Positions 48,601-51,053 of a DNA stretch of 64,000 bases are shown piece after piece; the first letter of the stretch is position 1, and the number at the start of each line of letters is the position of its first letter. The stretch covers positions 22,128,248 to 22,192,247 of the forward strand of contig CM055100.1 of NCBI GenBank assembly GCA_029204225.1, in the 5' to 3' direction. A model generated the notes under the pieces. It was not told the origin of the DNA. It did no database searches and was given only the letters and a program-made list of their open reading frames with translations. The stretch comes from Diphasiastrum complanatum. Taxonomy: Eukaryota > Streptophyta > Lycopodiopsida > Lycopodiales > Lycopodiaceae. Position numbers and translations under genes: made by a program.

Positions 48601-50120
48601 TCACAGATTGAACCAGATTTCACAGATTTCACAAATGGTCCTCTGATTTCACAAATGATTTCACAGATTGAACCAGATTTCACAGATGTCACAGATTTTT
48701 TTTGGCATTTTTTTTGGCCTATTTTATGGGGTGGGAAACAAAAAAAAAAAATTAATTATTTAATTAATTAACTGTACGGTTCGCCACGGTTCCAGGCAAA
48801 AAATTTGTGAACCGTATGGTTCACTATACGGTTCTCAGAACCGTGGTGAACCGTGGACGGTTCATTAATTCTATGCTATGATATATATAACTATGATGTT
48901 AACGGTTCACCAATATACATCGGTCTTGCCATTGTCTGGATATAAACTTCAGTGTCTGTTCAAGCAGGGATGAGGTCCAGGCCGGATTGCCCGCGTCCGC
49001 GTCCGGACCCGGACGCGTCCGACCCCCGGACGCGGGGTCGAATGGGTCCAATTTTTTTTTTTAATTTAAAAAGAAAAAAAAAAAAACAGATGCGTCCGGG
49101 GTCCGGACATGTCCGGACGCACGCACGCACGTGTCCGGGTCCGGACGCCATTTTCTTTTTTTAATTTTTTTTTTAAATTTTTTAAAAAAAATTAAAAAAA
49201 GAAAAAAAAACCGGACGCGTCTGGATGCGGACGCGTCAGGGACGCACACACGCACGCGTCCGGGTCCGGAAGCCATTTTTTTTTTTAATTTAAAAAAAAA
49301 ATTAAAAAAAGAAAAAAGAAACCGGACGCGGACGCGGACGCACCCCTGACGCGTCCGCGTCCGGACGCGGGCACGGGCGCGCGTCACGATGCGCGTCCGC
49401 GTCCGCCATCCGCTTCCTTAGACGTCTGTTGTTAATGTGTATGTAATTGACTATATGGCCATCCTACAAAATTGAGACTCCATAAGATAGAATTAGGATA
49501 CATGTCGTGATAGTATCAAAACCTATTTTAGTTTAATCAATTAGTTTTGTAAGATCTATAAATTCCATGTACTAAAAAACCTAACATAAAAATATCTGTA
49601 AGTATTATATGAACCATAGGACTTCATCCAAAAGTGAGTGCTGGTCTTTTGGGGATCAACATCCTCCAACCTTTTTATCAAACTAGTTTTTGGCAAAAAA
49701 AACCCTGCTATATTCTCAAAGAATGCCAGTTTTTCCGACCCCCTCAAAGCATGTACATTTAGTGAGAATTTTGTTGCATCATAGTTTTATGAAATTTGTG
49801 GGGCTTGAAAGAAATTGTGCATGCAGGGGACAGTCATTATGTACCTGTGCAGCAATATGGGGTGGCAAGCATCTAGCTTCGAGAATATCAGAAAAGGCTG
49901 TGAGTTTTGAATCTTGCTTGATAAGTTTCATGTATGAACCGATTTACCTGCTGTCAATGTAACAATAAACAGTTTTTGAAGAATCAATGTATTGTTTTTG
50001 CTAATTTTCCCCTTATTTTGAGTATATTGACTTGTATTGCAGGTAGCAATTTGTGGTGGTGTACTATTTATAATCTTTGGGATCCATTCTATTCTTTCTG
50101 GATACACTGAAATAGTGTAA
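1..50120 (+). CDS. GDT1-like (UPF0016/TMEM165) cation transporter, 3' part; 5 exons over 50 kb
   Basis: Five short plus-strand segments, each bounded by AG/GT, join without a phase break into the C-terminal 105 residues of a GDT1 family protein: 1-60, 4899-4943, 41875-41936, 49827-49899 and 50043-50120 (TAA stop). The joined protein carries KYFSPIFLE, then [10 protein letters not shown] (the second E-x-G-D-[KR]-[ST] signature of UPF0016), [32 protein letters not shown] and a last hydrophobic helix [12 protein letters not shown]. This order matches plant Golgi-type GDT1-like proteins. Family members (yeast Gdt1, human TMEM165, plant PAM71 and relatives) exchange Ca2+/Mn2+ for protons in Golgi or chloroplast membranes. 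The 5' exons with the first signature lie left of the window. Introns are 4838, 36931, 7890 and 143 bp; the first three are filled with transposons. No frameshift or stop is seen in the exons, so the gene is probably functional if such long introns are spliced. Splice sites are predicted by eye. Confidence 0.85.
61..900. other. GDT1 intron 1, left part
   Basis: AT-rich intronic sequence. The short reading frames here match nothing I recognise and have no gene-like context. Any truncated 3' part of the copia LTR could begin near 885-905. Confidence 0.5.
905..1478 (-). repeat. Copia 3' LTR, truncated, with tandem array
   Basis: Minus-strand LTR starting TGTTGGAAAT at 1478, directly after the polypurine tract. 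It holds about eight degenerate copies of a 50-65 bp motif built on TTCCTAGAACTTGTAGGAGC and AAGGCAACTCGTAGA. The part matching 3535-4040 of the other LTR is not recognisable, so this copy looks truncated. Confidence 0.65.
1702..2040 (-). pseudogene. Copia RNase H fragment
   Basis: The 112-codon frame reads like the end of copia pol: [31 protein letters not shown] and [11 protein letters not shown], then an AEYVAASLA block. The segments match the copia RNase H pattern of a Y-x-DSD-x-A-x-D-x-x-T-R-K-S-T core, an SW-x-S-x-K-Q step and a TEAEYVA motif. It lacks the RT domain upstream. It would have served reverse transcription of the element and is now dead. Confidence 0.75.
2300..2845 (-). pseudogene. 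Copia integrase C-terminus and RT start, broken
   Basis: The frame at 2540-2845 carries [19 protein letters not shown], the typical copia linker after integrase (YKL-x-D-P-x-x-G-K-x-x-x-S-R-D-V-x-F). The frame at 2436-2642 carries [12 protein letters not shown], the typical R-x-x-R-x-x-x-PP-x-x-F step before RT. Further left, shifted frames still show an RT start (acidic/aromatic helix, then FLQRKGNQ-like). At least two frameshifts separate these blocks. Confidence 0.65.
3211..3453 (-). pseudogene. Possible copia gag N-terminal fragment
   Basis: An 80-codon frame just inside the primer-binding site, where gag should begin. It contains a [14 protein letters not shown] segment like the start of the copia gag (UBN2) domain. 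The assignment rests on position and weak similarity. Confidence 0.35.
3522..3534 (-). other. Copia primer-binding site
   Basis: The minus strand reads TGGTATTAGAATC directly after LTR-terminal CA. It is a slightly changed version of the initiator-Met tRNA site TGGTATCAGAGC. Confidence 0.7.
3535..4651 (-). repeat. Copia 5' LTR with (CT)n and tandem array
   Basis: About 1.1 kb between the primer-binding site (3534) and a start like that of the other LTR (GTTGGAAAT near 4650). It contains a (CT)n run at about 3799-3860 and, at 4050-4560, the same degenerate TTCCTAGAACTTGTA tandem array as 905-1400. The terminal TG is mutated. Confidence 0.65.
4899..4943 (+). CDS. GDT1-like exon with the EWGDRS signature
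   Basis: This 45-nt exon lies between atcatcag and gtatgc and encodes [15 protein letters not shown], the second UPF0016 signature (E-x-G-D-R-S), whose acidic residues are thought to bind the transported cation. It is in phase 0 on both sides. It sits 250 bp right of the copia remnant of intron 1 and left of the 36.9 kb intron. Confidence 0.85.
4944..6245. other. GDT1 intron 2, left end; no gene recognised
   Basis: Non-repetitive intron sequence with one near-palindrome GGAACGTACTGTACGTTCC at 5554-5572. A minus-strand alanine-rich frame at about 5870-6045 ([20 protein letters not shown]) looks protein-like. It has stops and a frameshift within 60 codons, so it is at most a decayed exon. Confidence 0.4.
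6250..6305. repeat. (TC)n-(TA)n microsatellite
   Basis: TC dinucleotides (6252-6264) run into about 20 TA units, abutting the GGACGCGTCC-rich element on the right. Confidence 0.95.
6306..6560. mobile_element. GGACGCGTCC-rich TA-linked element (copy 1)
   Basis: A/T homopolymer blocks and repeated GGACGCGTCC, GGACACGTCCGGG and CCGCGTCC motifs directly abut a (TA)n run. It holds the family landmarks GGACCCTCATGTCT (6432-6445) and TAAGGAAGCGG (6451-6461), which here meet each other, so two units are probably fused. Similar sequences are at 10965-11383, 31645-31846, 38795-38983 and 48968-49421. There is no coding capacity; I treat it as a MITE-like element of unknown class. Confidence 0.55.
6840..7037. 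repeat. GATGAACTTCAACAAC-type repeat ending in a 27-bp hairpin
   Basis: One copy of the motif GATGAAC(C/T)TCAACAACTTA with its flank, followed by telomere-like CCCTAAACCCTAAAC. Positions 6981-7007 and 7011-7037 are perfect inverted copies, 27 bp each with a 3-base loop. The right arm is the normal left edge of the subfamily A/E hAT sequence (compare 43723-43750). Confidence 0.75.
7302..7320 (+). promoter_or_regulatory. TATA-like box before ORF1 (copy A)
   Basis: GTTAAATAGGCACTCAC, conserved at the same place in copies B (13439), C (19751) and D (32281), just before GTGAGAG-type repeats and the ORF1 ATG. Promoter role is inferred from conservation and position. Confidence 0.45.
7427..7778 (+). 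pseudogene. hAT ORF1 accessory gene, copy A, broken
   Basis: Starts [20 protein letters not shown] like the intact copy C gene. A deletion after QEADS shifts the frame. Further on, three CAG codons of the consensus are TAG: in DE-Q-I, RR-Q-L and N-Q-E. The 3' end still reads toward GEESVE. See the copy C entry for the protein. Confidence 0.75.
8184..8239. repeat. (CT)n microsatellite inside hAT copy A
   Basis: CT run between the 3' ends of ORF1 and the transposase. An equivalent run with the same flanks (CATCTTGCA...AGAGCAAACCA) is in copy E at 45606-45650, so it was part of the ancestral element. Confidence 0.9.
8403..10725 (-). pseudogene. hAT (DUF659) transposase, copy A, 5'-truncated
   Basis: Minus-strand blocks in order: the end of the first RNase H-like strand region (about 10725-10570, with a stop), [16 protein letters not shown] (second catalytic Asp region, 10440-10390), [40 protein letters not shown], the helical insertion (9830-10160), [15 protein letters not shown] (about 9690) and the hAT dimerisation motif [19 protein letters not shown] (9180-9120). 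These blocks are separated by likely introns. After this the protein continues into an acidic tail ending in RGRGRPPG and [11 protein letters not shown], two AT-hook cores (8560-8650). BED finger and first catalytic Asp are missing. Frameshifts and stops make it non-functional. Confidence 0.85.
10735..10915. repeat. (CA)n and long (CT)n microsatellite
   Basis: CA-rich stretch followed by about 37 CT units. It replaces the missing right part of hAT copy A. Confidence 0.95.
10965..11382. mobile_element. GGACGCGTCC-rich TA-linked elements (copy 2, head to head)
   Basis: Two GGACGCGTCC-type units face each other around TATATA at 11196-11202; their outer ends are A/T blocks and a GGACCCTAATGTCTGATATTA edge abutting (TA)n at 11383. 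No open frame of interest. Confidence 0.6.
11163..11236. repeat. Long palindrome at the element-element junction
   Basis: Near-perfect inverted repeat with arms of about 33 bp centred on TATATA (GCTTCCTTAC-TATATA-GTAAGGAAG). It looks like two element ends with only a TA-type target between them. Confidence 0.8.
11383..11428. repeat. (TA)n microsatellite, insertion site
   Basis: About 23 TA units between a GGACGCGTCC-type element and the CATAGTTGC element. Confidence 0.95.
11429..12214. mobile_element. CATAGTTGCAGCG-ended MITE in (TA)n
   Basis: A 786-bp element with terminal inverted repeats CATAGTTGCAGCG at both ends. Each end continues into arrays of the palindrome AATCGCGATT. It is flanked on both sides by (TA)n, with no other target duplication visible. 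The interior has a C-rich block (11680-11810) and no credible gene. The shared CATAGT start suggests mobilisation by the same kind of transposase as hAT copies B-E. Confidence 0.8.
12215..12260. repeat. (TA)n microsatellite between two elements
   Basis: About 23 TA units form the only sequence between the two CATAGT-ended elements. Confidence 0.95.
12261..12462. mobile_element. 202-bp GGTACC-type MITE in (TA)n
   Basis: It starts CATAGTACCCCGTGGTACCG and ends GGACCTATG, with GGTACC and GGATCC palindromes near both ends, and has TA repeats on both sides. Ends and palindromes are those of hAT copies B, C and D, so it looks like a deletion derivative of that subfamily. Confidence 0.8.
12482..12879 (+). 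mobile_element. Non-autonomous Helitron
   Basis: The 3' end is Helitron-like: hairpin GCCCGTC-AAC-GACGGGC (12851-12867), 8 bases, then CTAG followed by a host T. The proposed 5' end is TCTATATATATA after a host A (12481), giving 398 bp. The interior has no gene. The 3' end is clear; the 5' end lies in TA-rich DNA and is less sure. Confidence 0.65.
12880..12960. repeat. (TA)n/(TATC) microsatellite left of hAT copy B
   Basis: TA repeats with a few TATC interruptions, directly abutting CATAGTGG of copy B. Confidence 0.95.
13150..13405 (+). repeat. 86-bp subterminal repeats (copy B)
   Basis: Three units starting GGGCA(C/T)TG at 13155, 13231 and 13317, each holding GACC(C)AATCGGAGTGC and CATGTGGGGGAGCA. 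The same units occur in copies A (7086, 7167), C (19539, 19625) and D (32156). Such arrays are typical transposase-binding regions in hAT elements; this role is inferred here. Confidence 0.7.
13439..13456 (+). promoter_or_regulatory. TATA-like box before ORF1 (copy B)
   Basis: GGTTAAATAGGCACTCAC, the conserved box found about 200 bp before the ORF1 ATG. Confidence 0.45.
13661..14005 (+). pseudogene. hAT ORF1 accessory gene, copy B, one stop
   Basis: ATG at 13661 reads [20 protein letters not shown], lacking the IPPKP step of other copies. One consensus CGA (in EML-R-Q/E-TRQ) is TGA. Otherwise the frame is open to TAG at 14003 and ends GEESVEDP. It lies about 500 bp from the 3' end of the convergent transposase. 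Confidence 0.75.
14505..18840 (-). pseudogene. hAT (DUF659) transposase with AT-hook tail, copy B
   Basis: ATG at 18840 ([19 protein letters not shown]). Domains in order: BED-like zinc finger (CRYC...H...C, about 18750-18650); Pro/Ser-rich linker; first catalytic region [20 protein letters not shown] (about 17690); [12 protein letters not shown] (second Asp, about 17500); [42 protein letters not shown]-like block (16800); [11 protein letters not shown] (16560); dimerisation motif [19 protein letters not shown] (16390-16330). Then comes a tail of over 500 residues: charged [14 protein letters not shown] helix, proline-rich segment, AT-hooks RPGRPKGAP and [10 protein letters not shown] (14735-14832). 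Likely introns lie at about 16430-16495, 16160-16245 and 16870-16955. Damage: TAG for CAG at 17203, 15403, 14935 and 14609 and a 2-base insertion near 16575. Catalytic motifs are intact. Confidence 0.87.
19230..19281. repeat. (TA)n microsatellite between hAT copies B and C
   Basis: 26 TA units are the only sequence separating the right end of copy B from the left end of copy C. Confidence 0.97.
19751..19768 (+). promoter_or_regulatory. TATA-like box before ORF1 (copy C)
   Basis: GGATAAATAGGCACTCAC, the best TATA match among the copies, 165 bp before the ORF1 ATG at 19933. Confidence 0.5.
19933..20298 (+). CDS. hAT accessory protein ORF1, intact (121 aa)
   Basis: I do not recognise a known family. 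The only undamaged copy of a gene present in all five hAT copies. Chosen [13 protein letters not shown], which aligns with [10 protein letters not shown] of copies A and D. Residues 10-45 are a strongly charged helix ([20 protein letters not shown]) likely to form a coiled coil. Residues 50-75 are Pro/Ala rich. Residues 76-115 read [20 protein letters not shown] then an Arg/Ala/Glu helix ([12 protein letters not shown]). The C-terminus is acidic (EGEESVED). No signal peptide, membrane helix or zinc motif is present. It converges on the transposase gene. The conserved position in every copy suggests a role in transposition (partner, DNA contact or silencing defence), which is inference. An origin as a captured host exon is also possible. 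Confidence 0.7.
   Translation: MAECIPLKPEGEARRKLEEDIRRHNERHQKQEADIREMLRQTRQRNPEPEPPAPAVDLVPAVELNLDEQIRMNFTRRQLIMVRERAASLRANQEAARANREAEQERQNNAPNEGEESVEDQ
20819..22069 (-). pseudogene. hAT transposase tail, copy C, cut by gypsy insertion
   Basis: Only the C-terminal extension remains. The frame 20819-21622 is open through the proline-rich segment, the AT-hook [10 protein letters not shown] (about 21130) and the acidic end [12 protein letters not shown]. The second hook is changed to RRGQPHRAP. One TAG at 21642-21644 stands where copy D has CAG. Upstream it reads [13 protein letters not shown] and is interrupted by the LTR at 22070. It includes an internal duplication of an [14 protein letters not shown] unit. 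Confidence 0.82.
22070..22427 (+). repeat. Gypsy 5' LTR (358 bp)
   Basis: Starts TGTTACGAGCTCG and ends CTATTACA (TG...CA). It contains CCACGTGGC and a TCTATATCAGGGAG segment that may be the promoter. The 5 bp before it are GTAGG. Confidence 0.9.
22429..22441 (+). other. Gypsy primer-binding site
   Basis: TGGTATCAGAGCC, one base after the LTR, complementary to the 3' end of initiator Met tRNA. Confidence 0.93.
22442..23229 (+). other. Gypsy untranslated leader
   Basis: About 0.8 kb without a long frame between the primer site and the gag ATG. It holds two copies of GCAGGTCCAGCGCTG (about 22701 and 22793) and probably the packaging signal. Confidence 0.6.
23230..28008 (+). CDS. Gypsy gag-pol polyprotein, chromovirus (1592 aa)
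   Basis: One uninterrupted frame encodes all replication functions of the element. Order: gag capsid region (about 120-290); zinc knuckle [14 protein letters not shown] (about 345-358, C-x2-C-x4-H-x4-C); aspartic protease with VDDGATHNF (active site around D434-D435, DDGA instead of the usual D[ST]GA); reverse transcriptase with VFLDDILVY (D781, D782); RNase [12 protein letters not shown] (D929) and TDHESLRY; integrase with an HHCC finger ([10 protein letters not shown]...CQKCQ), then the triad D1242, D1303, E1339; C-terminal chromodomain (about 1538-1588, [17 protein letters not shown]). The chromodomain marks a chromovirus and usually steers integration to marked chromatin. ATG chosen as the first after the leader. 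No stop or frameshift, so the protein could be functional even though the element lacks a full 3' LTR. Confidence 0.93.
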   Translation: MTTPQGPDQPPERGFDELETEALAYRKGKEPMEVEEQEQFAEELDELVTKEQFLQLVTEVDELKLALANFKSSVDDSFAELKNLILSSAKGSLPSTSQLPPSPLPSVSGETLRSHPSVFKDLKPPTFNGEEKDRNADILQTFLSKWKNIHALKQTPDHLQAIEASLSLGPMAYKWWLNLQETGQTPRSWKAFEEAFLREFLPENELDRAWEAWERTVMDKSLIQYISQYREAILKIKNMDDYQKIRGFVRGLKDEYKVEVQRNSPTTLEQALRYAQIYDDSVGRKRARQQPLSEQLPQKDFQFKKKFLKRKKEDKFKGEAPQKRPSLIQPLKPDDFEKAKQERLCFVCMGKGHTVRQCPKGPFTKKDKKQVHLVQTVCFPSNSAASEIKVYHEDHEHCCQLTSAMLARPFSFGPHDLVRMHGKVGNQSVRVMVDDGATHNFINHTLVKKLKLPEVPSQHRYIVSLAKGEDKKIWETMVSKLNLGIQAYQDEINFQIMHLDRTDIVLGRDWLYSLGPSLHRNYQENTLSFQHKGREIQLHGEHHVPNSPMVCSSELCQLIGDEDHQVFLCDFQFIPEVSISSSIQQKISKLETLLSKFKDVFPEDLPHGLPPSREVDHVINLVPGTAPVSKPPYRVSRTEDEEITRQLTDYLGKGQIQTSSSPWASPVLLVKKKEGSMRLCVDYRALNKVTIKNKYPMPRADELFDQLDGAKFFSKIDLRSGYHQVRIKSEDVSKTAFRTRHGHYEFKVMPFGLTNAPATFMTLMNSVLRPYLGKFVVVFLDDILVYSKTRKEHLKHLRKVFRLLRKHKLYAKQSKCEFFVEEVAYLGHIISSDGIKMDPNKVKAILSWLRPQNILELQIFLGLAGYYRRFVKEYAQIAVPMTNLLKGKGKEFIWESAQQESFDALKTALATAPVLKVVDPNQPFVVETDASDFAVGAVLTQGGRPVAFESKKLEPAQTRYSAYEKELFSIVHALKTWRHYLYGANFEVLTDHESLRYLCNQPELRGRKARWAELMQEFDMSIRYRRGKFNTVADALSRMPMINELSFTQIRNELLESLRGKCQHDAFFSIIWNSVQNRQLQTPEPVPGAGASSSKNTATSVEDDDESEYTSSDDVEDSEPVLPKQTPVVEGQLTQGFKWKQYSIQDEYLLYRDRVCVPNSEDYRQQVLYECHDNPSAGHPGIQKTYELLHRQFFWPSMKKDVHQYVTSCQKCQVNKAEPLKAGGLLHPLEIPAGKWESISMDFIVVLPRTQKGNDAIWVTVDRLTKMAHFIPTKTTVRAPELARLFVDGLFKLYGLPSGIVSDRDSKFTGNFWRAVFHHLHTKLNMSTTDHPQTDGQTERVNQVLEDMLRAYVSKRQTNWEEYLSILEFAYNSTKHSATGYSPFMLMYGFQPRSPTAVGFKQEKVEAARNFLEDLNQMIEHAKRSIRQSQDRARHYADPHRRDVQFSTGEKVYLRVPVDSKTLKSGVCAKLSPRYCGPFTISRRLGEVTYELELPHSSKVFPVFHVSQLRKALTRSDNLVGDSVLVLPLDPQQPPHEPEEILDSRETQTRHTLYREYLVKWNDQPVENATWERGSVLRKIFPDFVLEDQDGS
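28008..28019 (+). other. Gypsy polypurine tract
   Basis: AGGGGGAGGGAG just before TGTTACGAG of the 3' LTR; primes plus-strand DNA synthesis. It overlaps the stop codon region of gag-pol. Confidence 0.88.
28020..28247 (+). repeat. Gypsy 3' LTR, first 228 of 358 bp
   Basis: Matches 22070-22297 base for base by eye and stops at CCACGTGG, after which unrelated sequence starts. It lacks the LTR end needed for integration. Confidence 0.88.
28250..29480 (-). pseudogene. SNF2 helicase fragment, CLSY/DRD1-like
   Basis: Minus-strand blocks in helicase order. At 29450-29380, [21 protein letters not shown] (motif I, Walker A), then, after a one-base frameshift near 29355, [19 protein letters not shown]. 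At 28690-28610, [18 protein letters not shown]. At 28470-28380, [20 protein letters not shown] (motif VI). The GTGKTFL start and the KW...IPLHNL step resemble the plant CLSY/DRD1 remodeller family, which recruits RNA polymerases IV and V for RNA-directed DNA methylation. Motifs II-V are missing, and a (CT)n run and a frameshift break it, so it is a pseudogene or captured fragment. It abuts the broken gypsy LTR. Confidence 0.7.
29115..29165. repeat. (CT)n microsatellite
   Basis: About 25 CT units inside the SNF2-like fragment. Confidence 0.95.
29541..29806 (+). repeat. Tandem GATGAACTTCAACAGC repeats with telomere-like motifs
   Basis: Two and a half units of about 110 bp: GATGAACTTCAACAGCTTAC, a gap, then CTAAACCCTAAACCCTA, then TACTATGTCTTATATGATGA. 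Related units are at 6880, 43105-43290 and 44195-44290, the latter two inside hAT copy E. Confidence 0.75.
30090..30470 (-). pseudogene. Possible N-terminal exon of the SNF2-like gene
   Basis: Open minus-strand frame with an acidic, serine-rich sequence ([20 protein letters not shown], then QEESSSSS), like the disordered N-terminal parts of chromatin remodellers. It is placed upstream of the helicase fragment in the same direction. No domain supports it. Confidence 0.3.
30471..31449. other. Intron sequence with degenerate short repeats
   Basis: Between 30750 and 31010 there are several loose copies of CCATCGCTGACAGAGGA. A short frame starting [14 protein letters not shown] at 31225 might be the start of a LINE ORF1, since LINE endonuclease coding follows at 31450. 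No gene is supported. Confidence 0.35.
31450..31640 (+). pseudogene. LINE ORF2 endonuclease fragment
   Basis: The frame reads [13 protein letters not shown] then [29 protein letters not shown] is the catalytic GDFN motif of L1-type apurinic endonucleases. It is close to the minus-strand fragment at 37200-37330 ([17 protein letters not shown]). Cut on the right by the GGACGCGTCC-type element. Confidence 0.75.
31645..31846. mobile_element. GGACGCGTCC-type TA-linked element (copy 3)
   Basis: A/T homopolymer blocks, GGACGCATCCGACCCC and GGTCGGACACGTTCGGG motifs, and a right edge GGCCCGGACCCTCATCC that abuts (TA)n at 31847. Same family as copy 1. Confidence 0.55.
31847..31899. repeat. (TA)n microsatellite left of hAT copy D
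   Basis: About 26 TA units shared as border by the GGACGCGTCC-type element and the CATAGTG end of copy D. Confidence 0.97.
32281..32298 (+). promoter_or_regulatory. TATA-like box before ORF1 (copy D)
   Basis: GGGATAAATAAGCACTCAG, one change from the version in copy C (AATAAGC for AATAGGC). Confidence 0.4.
32464..32808 (+). pseudogene. hAT ORF1 accessory gene, copy D, two stops
   Basis: Reads [20 protein letters not shown] and stays in frame with copy C. TAG replaces CAG in DE-Q-I (32668) and in N-Q-E (about 32739), and a short AARAN-coding segment is deleted. Ends GEESVEDQ. Confidence 0.78.
33334..36465 (-). pseudogene. hAT transposase, copy D, lacking zinc finger and first catalytic block
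   Basis: Start [17 protein letters not shown] (36465), then a deletion to [14 protein letters not shown] removes the BED finger. A second deletion joins SAHQPHI to the block after VTDNA, removing the DGW-D region. Kept: [54 protein letters not shown] (intact here, 35330), a degraded dimerisation motif, and the long tail. The tail is open over 33832-34818 with only small damage and includes AT-hooks [10 protein letters not shown] and [10 protein letters not shown] (33560-33660). It cannot be catalytic but is useful for deriving the consensus tail. Confidence 0.84.
36690..37677 (-). pseudogene. LINE ORF2 endonuclease domain, broken
   Basis: Starts [15 protein letters not shown] (the usual L-x-I-x-x-WN-x-R start), then [44 protein letters not shown] (catalytic Asp/Asn) and [12 protein letters not shown] (the SDH step) in two or three frames. 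A stretch [19 protein letters not shown] continues into the linker before reverse transcriptase and then ends at the hAT junction. Confidence 0.75.
37729..38700 (-). pseudogene. LINE ORF1 RNA-binding protein, broken
   Basis: N-terminal Ser/Thr/Ala-rich segment (38284-38685), coiled coil ([20 protein letters not shown] and following helix, 38054-38341), then an RRM/C-terminal module [20 protein letters not shown] with [16 protein letters not shown] and [10 protein letters not shown]. This is the L1 ORF1p (Transposase_22-like) layout, unlike the zinc-knuckle ORF1 usual in flowering-plant L1s. Two frameshifts separate the parts; TAG stop at 37729. Confidence 0.72.
38795..38983. mobile_element. 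GGACGCGTCC-type TA-linked element (copy 4)
   Basis: Contains CCGCGTCC, GGACGCGTCCGGACCCCC and an A/T block almost the same as in copy 1 (TTTTTGCTAAATAACACTAA, inverted). The right edge CCATCCGCTTCCTTAA abuts (TA)n. The left edge at about 38795 is not exact. Confidence 0.55.
38984..39020. repeat. (TA)n microsatellite
   Basis: About 18 TA units between element copy 4 and the Helitron end at 39021. Confidence 0.95.
39021..41078 (-). mobile_element. Probable Helitron, minus strand, 5' end uncertain
   Basis: The 3' end on the minus strand is hairpin GCCCATC-AAC-GACGGGC, then ACTCTTTACTAG and a T, nearly the same as the Helitron end at 12851-12879. A second perfect copy of the hairpin lies inside at 39350-39366 with duplicated flanks. 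The interior is (GT)n-rich (39395-39840). The suggested 5' end is TC at 41078-41077, followed by ACACAC; this end is a guess. Confidence 0.5.
40097..40378 (-). other. Unidentified 93-codon frame
   Basis: Frame starting [20 protein letters not shown] and ending [14 protein letters not shown]; it reads like protein (mixed helix composition, no low complexity) but I recognise no family. It may be an exon captured by the surrounding Helitron-like DNA. Confidence 0.25.
41047..41190. repeat. Imperfect inverted repeat with GT/AC arms
   Basis: TAAGAAAATG(TG)nTAGATATATAAAACAAGGGG is mirrored by CCCCTTATTTTATATATCTA(CA)nATTTTAAC about 60 bp later. The arms are about 45 bp, and a foldback is likely. 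Confidence 0.7.
41264..41545. repeat. (GA)n, (AC)n and (GT)n microsatellites
   Basis: (GA)n at 41264-41308, mixed AC/GC repeats at 41410-41495, and (GT)n at 41500-41540. The remainder up to 41860 is unremarkable intron leading to the exon at 41875. Confidence 0.9.
41875..41936 (+). CDS. GDT1-like exon
   Basis: This 62-nt exon follows a T-rich tract ending in aaaatgcag and is followed by gtagct. It encodes [20 protein letters not shown] plus two bases of the next codon. Those two bases complete Leu with the first base of the exon at 49827, giving the family motif GGILGQ across the junction. It is an island of host sequence between Helitron/GT-repeat DNA and hAT copy E. Confidence 0.85.
42709..42779. 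repeat. (CT)n-(TA)n microsatellite left of hAT copy E
   Basis: About 14 CT then about 21 TA units, abutting CATAGTTGC of copy E. Confidence 0.95.
43370..45290. repeat. 361-bp tandem repeat array inside copy E
   Basis: The landmark GAAGCCCTGTTTAACGTCG recurs at 43397, 44613 and 44976, and CTAGTCCATTTC at about 43570, 44428, 44790 and 45149 (spacings 359-363 bp). Between about 43700 and 44290 the array is interrupted by ORF1-like sequence, so one unit was split or the array expanded on both sides. Confidence 0.8.
43780..44030 (+). pseudogene. hAT ORF1 remnant, copy E
   Basis: Shifted frames still show an HNERKQEA-like helix, then [17 protein letters not shown] at about 43960-44010, aligned with [17 protein letters not shown] of other copies. 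It is strongly decayed, and the arginine-rich end is gone. Confidence 0.6.
45606..45650. repeat. (CT)n microsatellite inside copy E
   Basis: Same position and flanks as the CT run in copy A (8184-8239). Confidence 0.95.
45814..47806 (-). pseudogene. hAT (DUF659) transposase, copy E, truncated
   Basis: Starts inside the protein at [20 protein letters not shown] (47786); zinc finger and first catalytic block absent. Continues with [20 protein letters not shown], an approximately 215-bp deletion relative to copy A near 47360, [15 protein letters not shown] (about 47200), the dimerisation motif [19 protein letters not shown] (46700-46640) and an acidic tail of about 200 residues (45814-46425, open). 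The tail has [11 protein letters not shown] and the AT-hook core [16 protein letters not shown] (45965-46012), and ends DDFFSTDL. Introns are likely around 46430-46525 and 46720-46800. Confidence 0.85.
47813..48186. other. Non-homologous right segment of copy E
   Basis: Sequence between the truncated transposase and the right terminal repeat with no match to copy A. It includes a short frame [20 protein letters not shown] followed by GTAAGG. It could be a captured exon, but nothing identifies it. Confidence 0.35.
48195..48880. mobile_element. CATAGTTGCC-ended element in TA-rich DNA (686 bp)
   Basis: Starts CATAGTTGCCCAGAAACGCG and ends in CTATG before ATATATATA. The left end carries AGAAACGCGTTTCT; the right end instead carries AACCGT/ACGGTT palindromes. 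Separated from copy E only by ATATATAT. No gene inside. Confidence 0.6.
48480..48710. repeat. GATTTCACA tandem repeats
   Basis: About 20 GATTTCACA-like motifs, partly in higher-order units containing TTGAACCAGATTTCACAG, inside the small element. Confidence 0.85.
48968..49421. mobile_element. GGACGCGTCC-type TA-linked elements (copy 5, tandem)
   Basis: Repeated GGACGCGTCC/CCGGACGC motifs separated by poly-T/poly-A blocks, three or so units. The left edge GGGATGAGGTCCAGGCCGG and right edge CCATCCGCTTCCTTAG correspond to the two ends of this family. No TA run is present here. Confidence 0.55.
49827..49899 (+). CDS. GDT1-like exon
   Basis: The 73-nt exon has acceptor gcatgcag and donor gtgagt. 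It encodes [15 protein letters not shown] followed by LASRISEKA, matching the GQ-x-LCT-x-AA-x-x-GGK-x-LAS-x-ISE block of plant GDT1-like proteins. Joined to the previous exon it keeps frame and ends in phase 0. Confidence 0.85.
50043..50120 (+). CDS. GDT1-like terminal exon with stop
   Basis: The acceptor is tattgcag and the exon is 26 codons ending in TAA at 50118-50120. It encodes [20 protein letters not shown] and five further residues, the last transmembrane helix of the family. The preceding intron is only 143 bp, unlike the giant introns upstream. No clear AATAAA signal follows within about 200 bp. Confidence 0.85.
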   Translation, partial: VAICGGVLFIIFGIHSILSGYTEIV

Positions 50121-51043
50121 TGCTTGTGTCTTTTTGTCCTTTTTCATTCAGTGGCTTCGATATGCCACACTGCATTTGTTATTTTTTCTCCATATCATTA
50201 TTATAGTTGGAGGAGCACAGGTACTAGCGAAATAGGGGTTGCAAATGGTTGCAGCTCAATTCTAGCAAAGAAAAAACTTAGAATTCGTAATGCTTTATTC
50301 ACACGAATAAGAAGGTTTAAGGAAGAGATGAAGATGTATGCCCTTCTGAAAAATATATGCTTTGACCATGCAATTTGGTCACATGATCAATTTTAAAATA
50401 CTCGTAATGATAATCTATCTTTAGACAAATTTAAGATATCAAAGCAATAAGCAATTGCTTATTTATGTGTTACTGACAGTCACAAGGCCAGGGGAGAGTG
50501 TGACTTTGTTCTAATACCGCAAATACGGTACATGTGCATGACTAAAGCTTCCTTTCACAGCACTGGGTACGGTTGTCATCCCTCAAGTTGAATAATCTAT
50601 GTAACAGTTGATTTAAGTGTTGCTTGGTGCTTGTCAAGTACATTTGGTTTAACTAGTACAGGAAATGGTGACATCTCAATTGTCCCATTTGTAAATAGGA
50701 ACTCGGAATAGGAAACTCACGGCCAACAATGTCCTTTCATTGTGCTTAATTACTTGGGACAGCTCCCGAGGACACATCCTATAAAACATTATTAAGCGCA
50801 ACATGGTCGAATGCTTAAGGTTCATCATCTATTCATAACCAAGAAAGCAAAGCAATGTGGATGGCCAATTCAAAGCCCCATAATTCTGAGAAGCTCTTGT
50901 TTAAAAATTATTATTCAGATTGTCAATCAAGCTCATCCCTGAGAAAGAAGTTGAGTTGCCTGAGGTTGATGTTTCATATCACGTTGATTTACCAGCCTTG
51001 CACTTGTCCTATGTTGTGTGTAAAGGGGAGGTGTATAAGCAAC
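50121..51043. other. 3' flank of the GDT1-like gene
   Basis: Presumed 3' UTR and intergenic DNA. A 90-codon frame at 50124-50396 has no recognisable domain. No other gene seen. Confidence 0.4.
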
Positions 51044-51053
51044 ATTGACGGCC

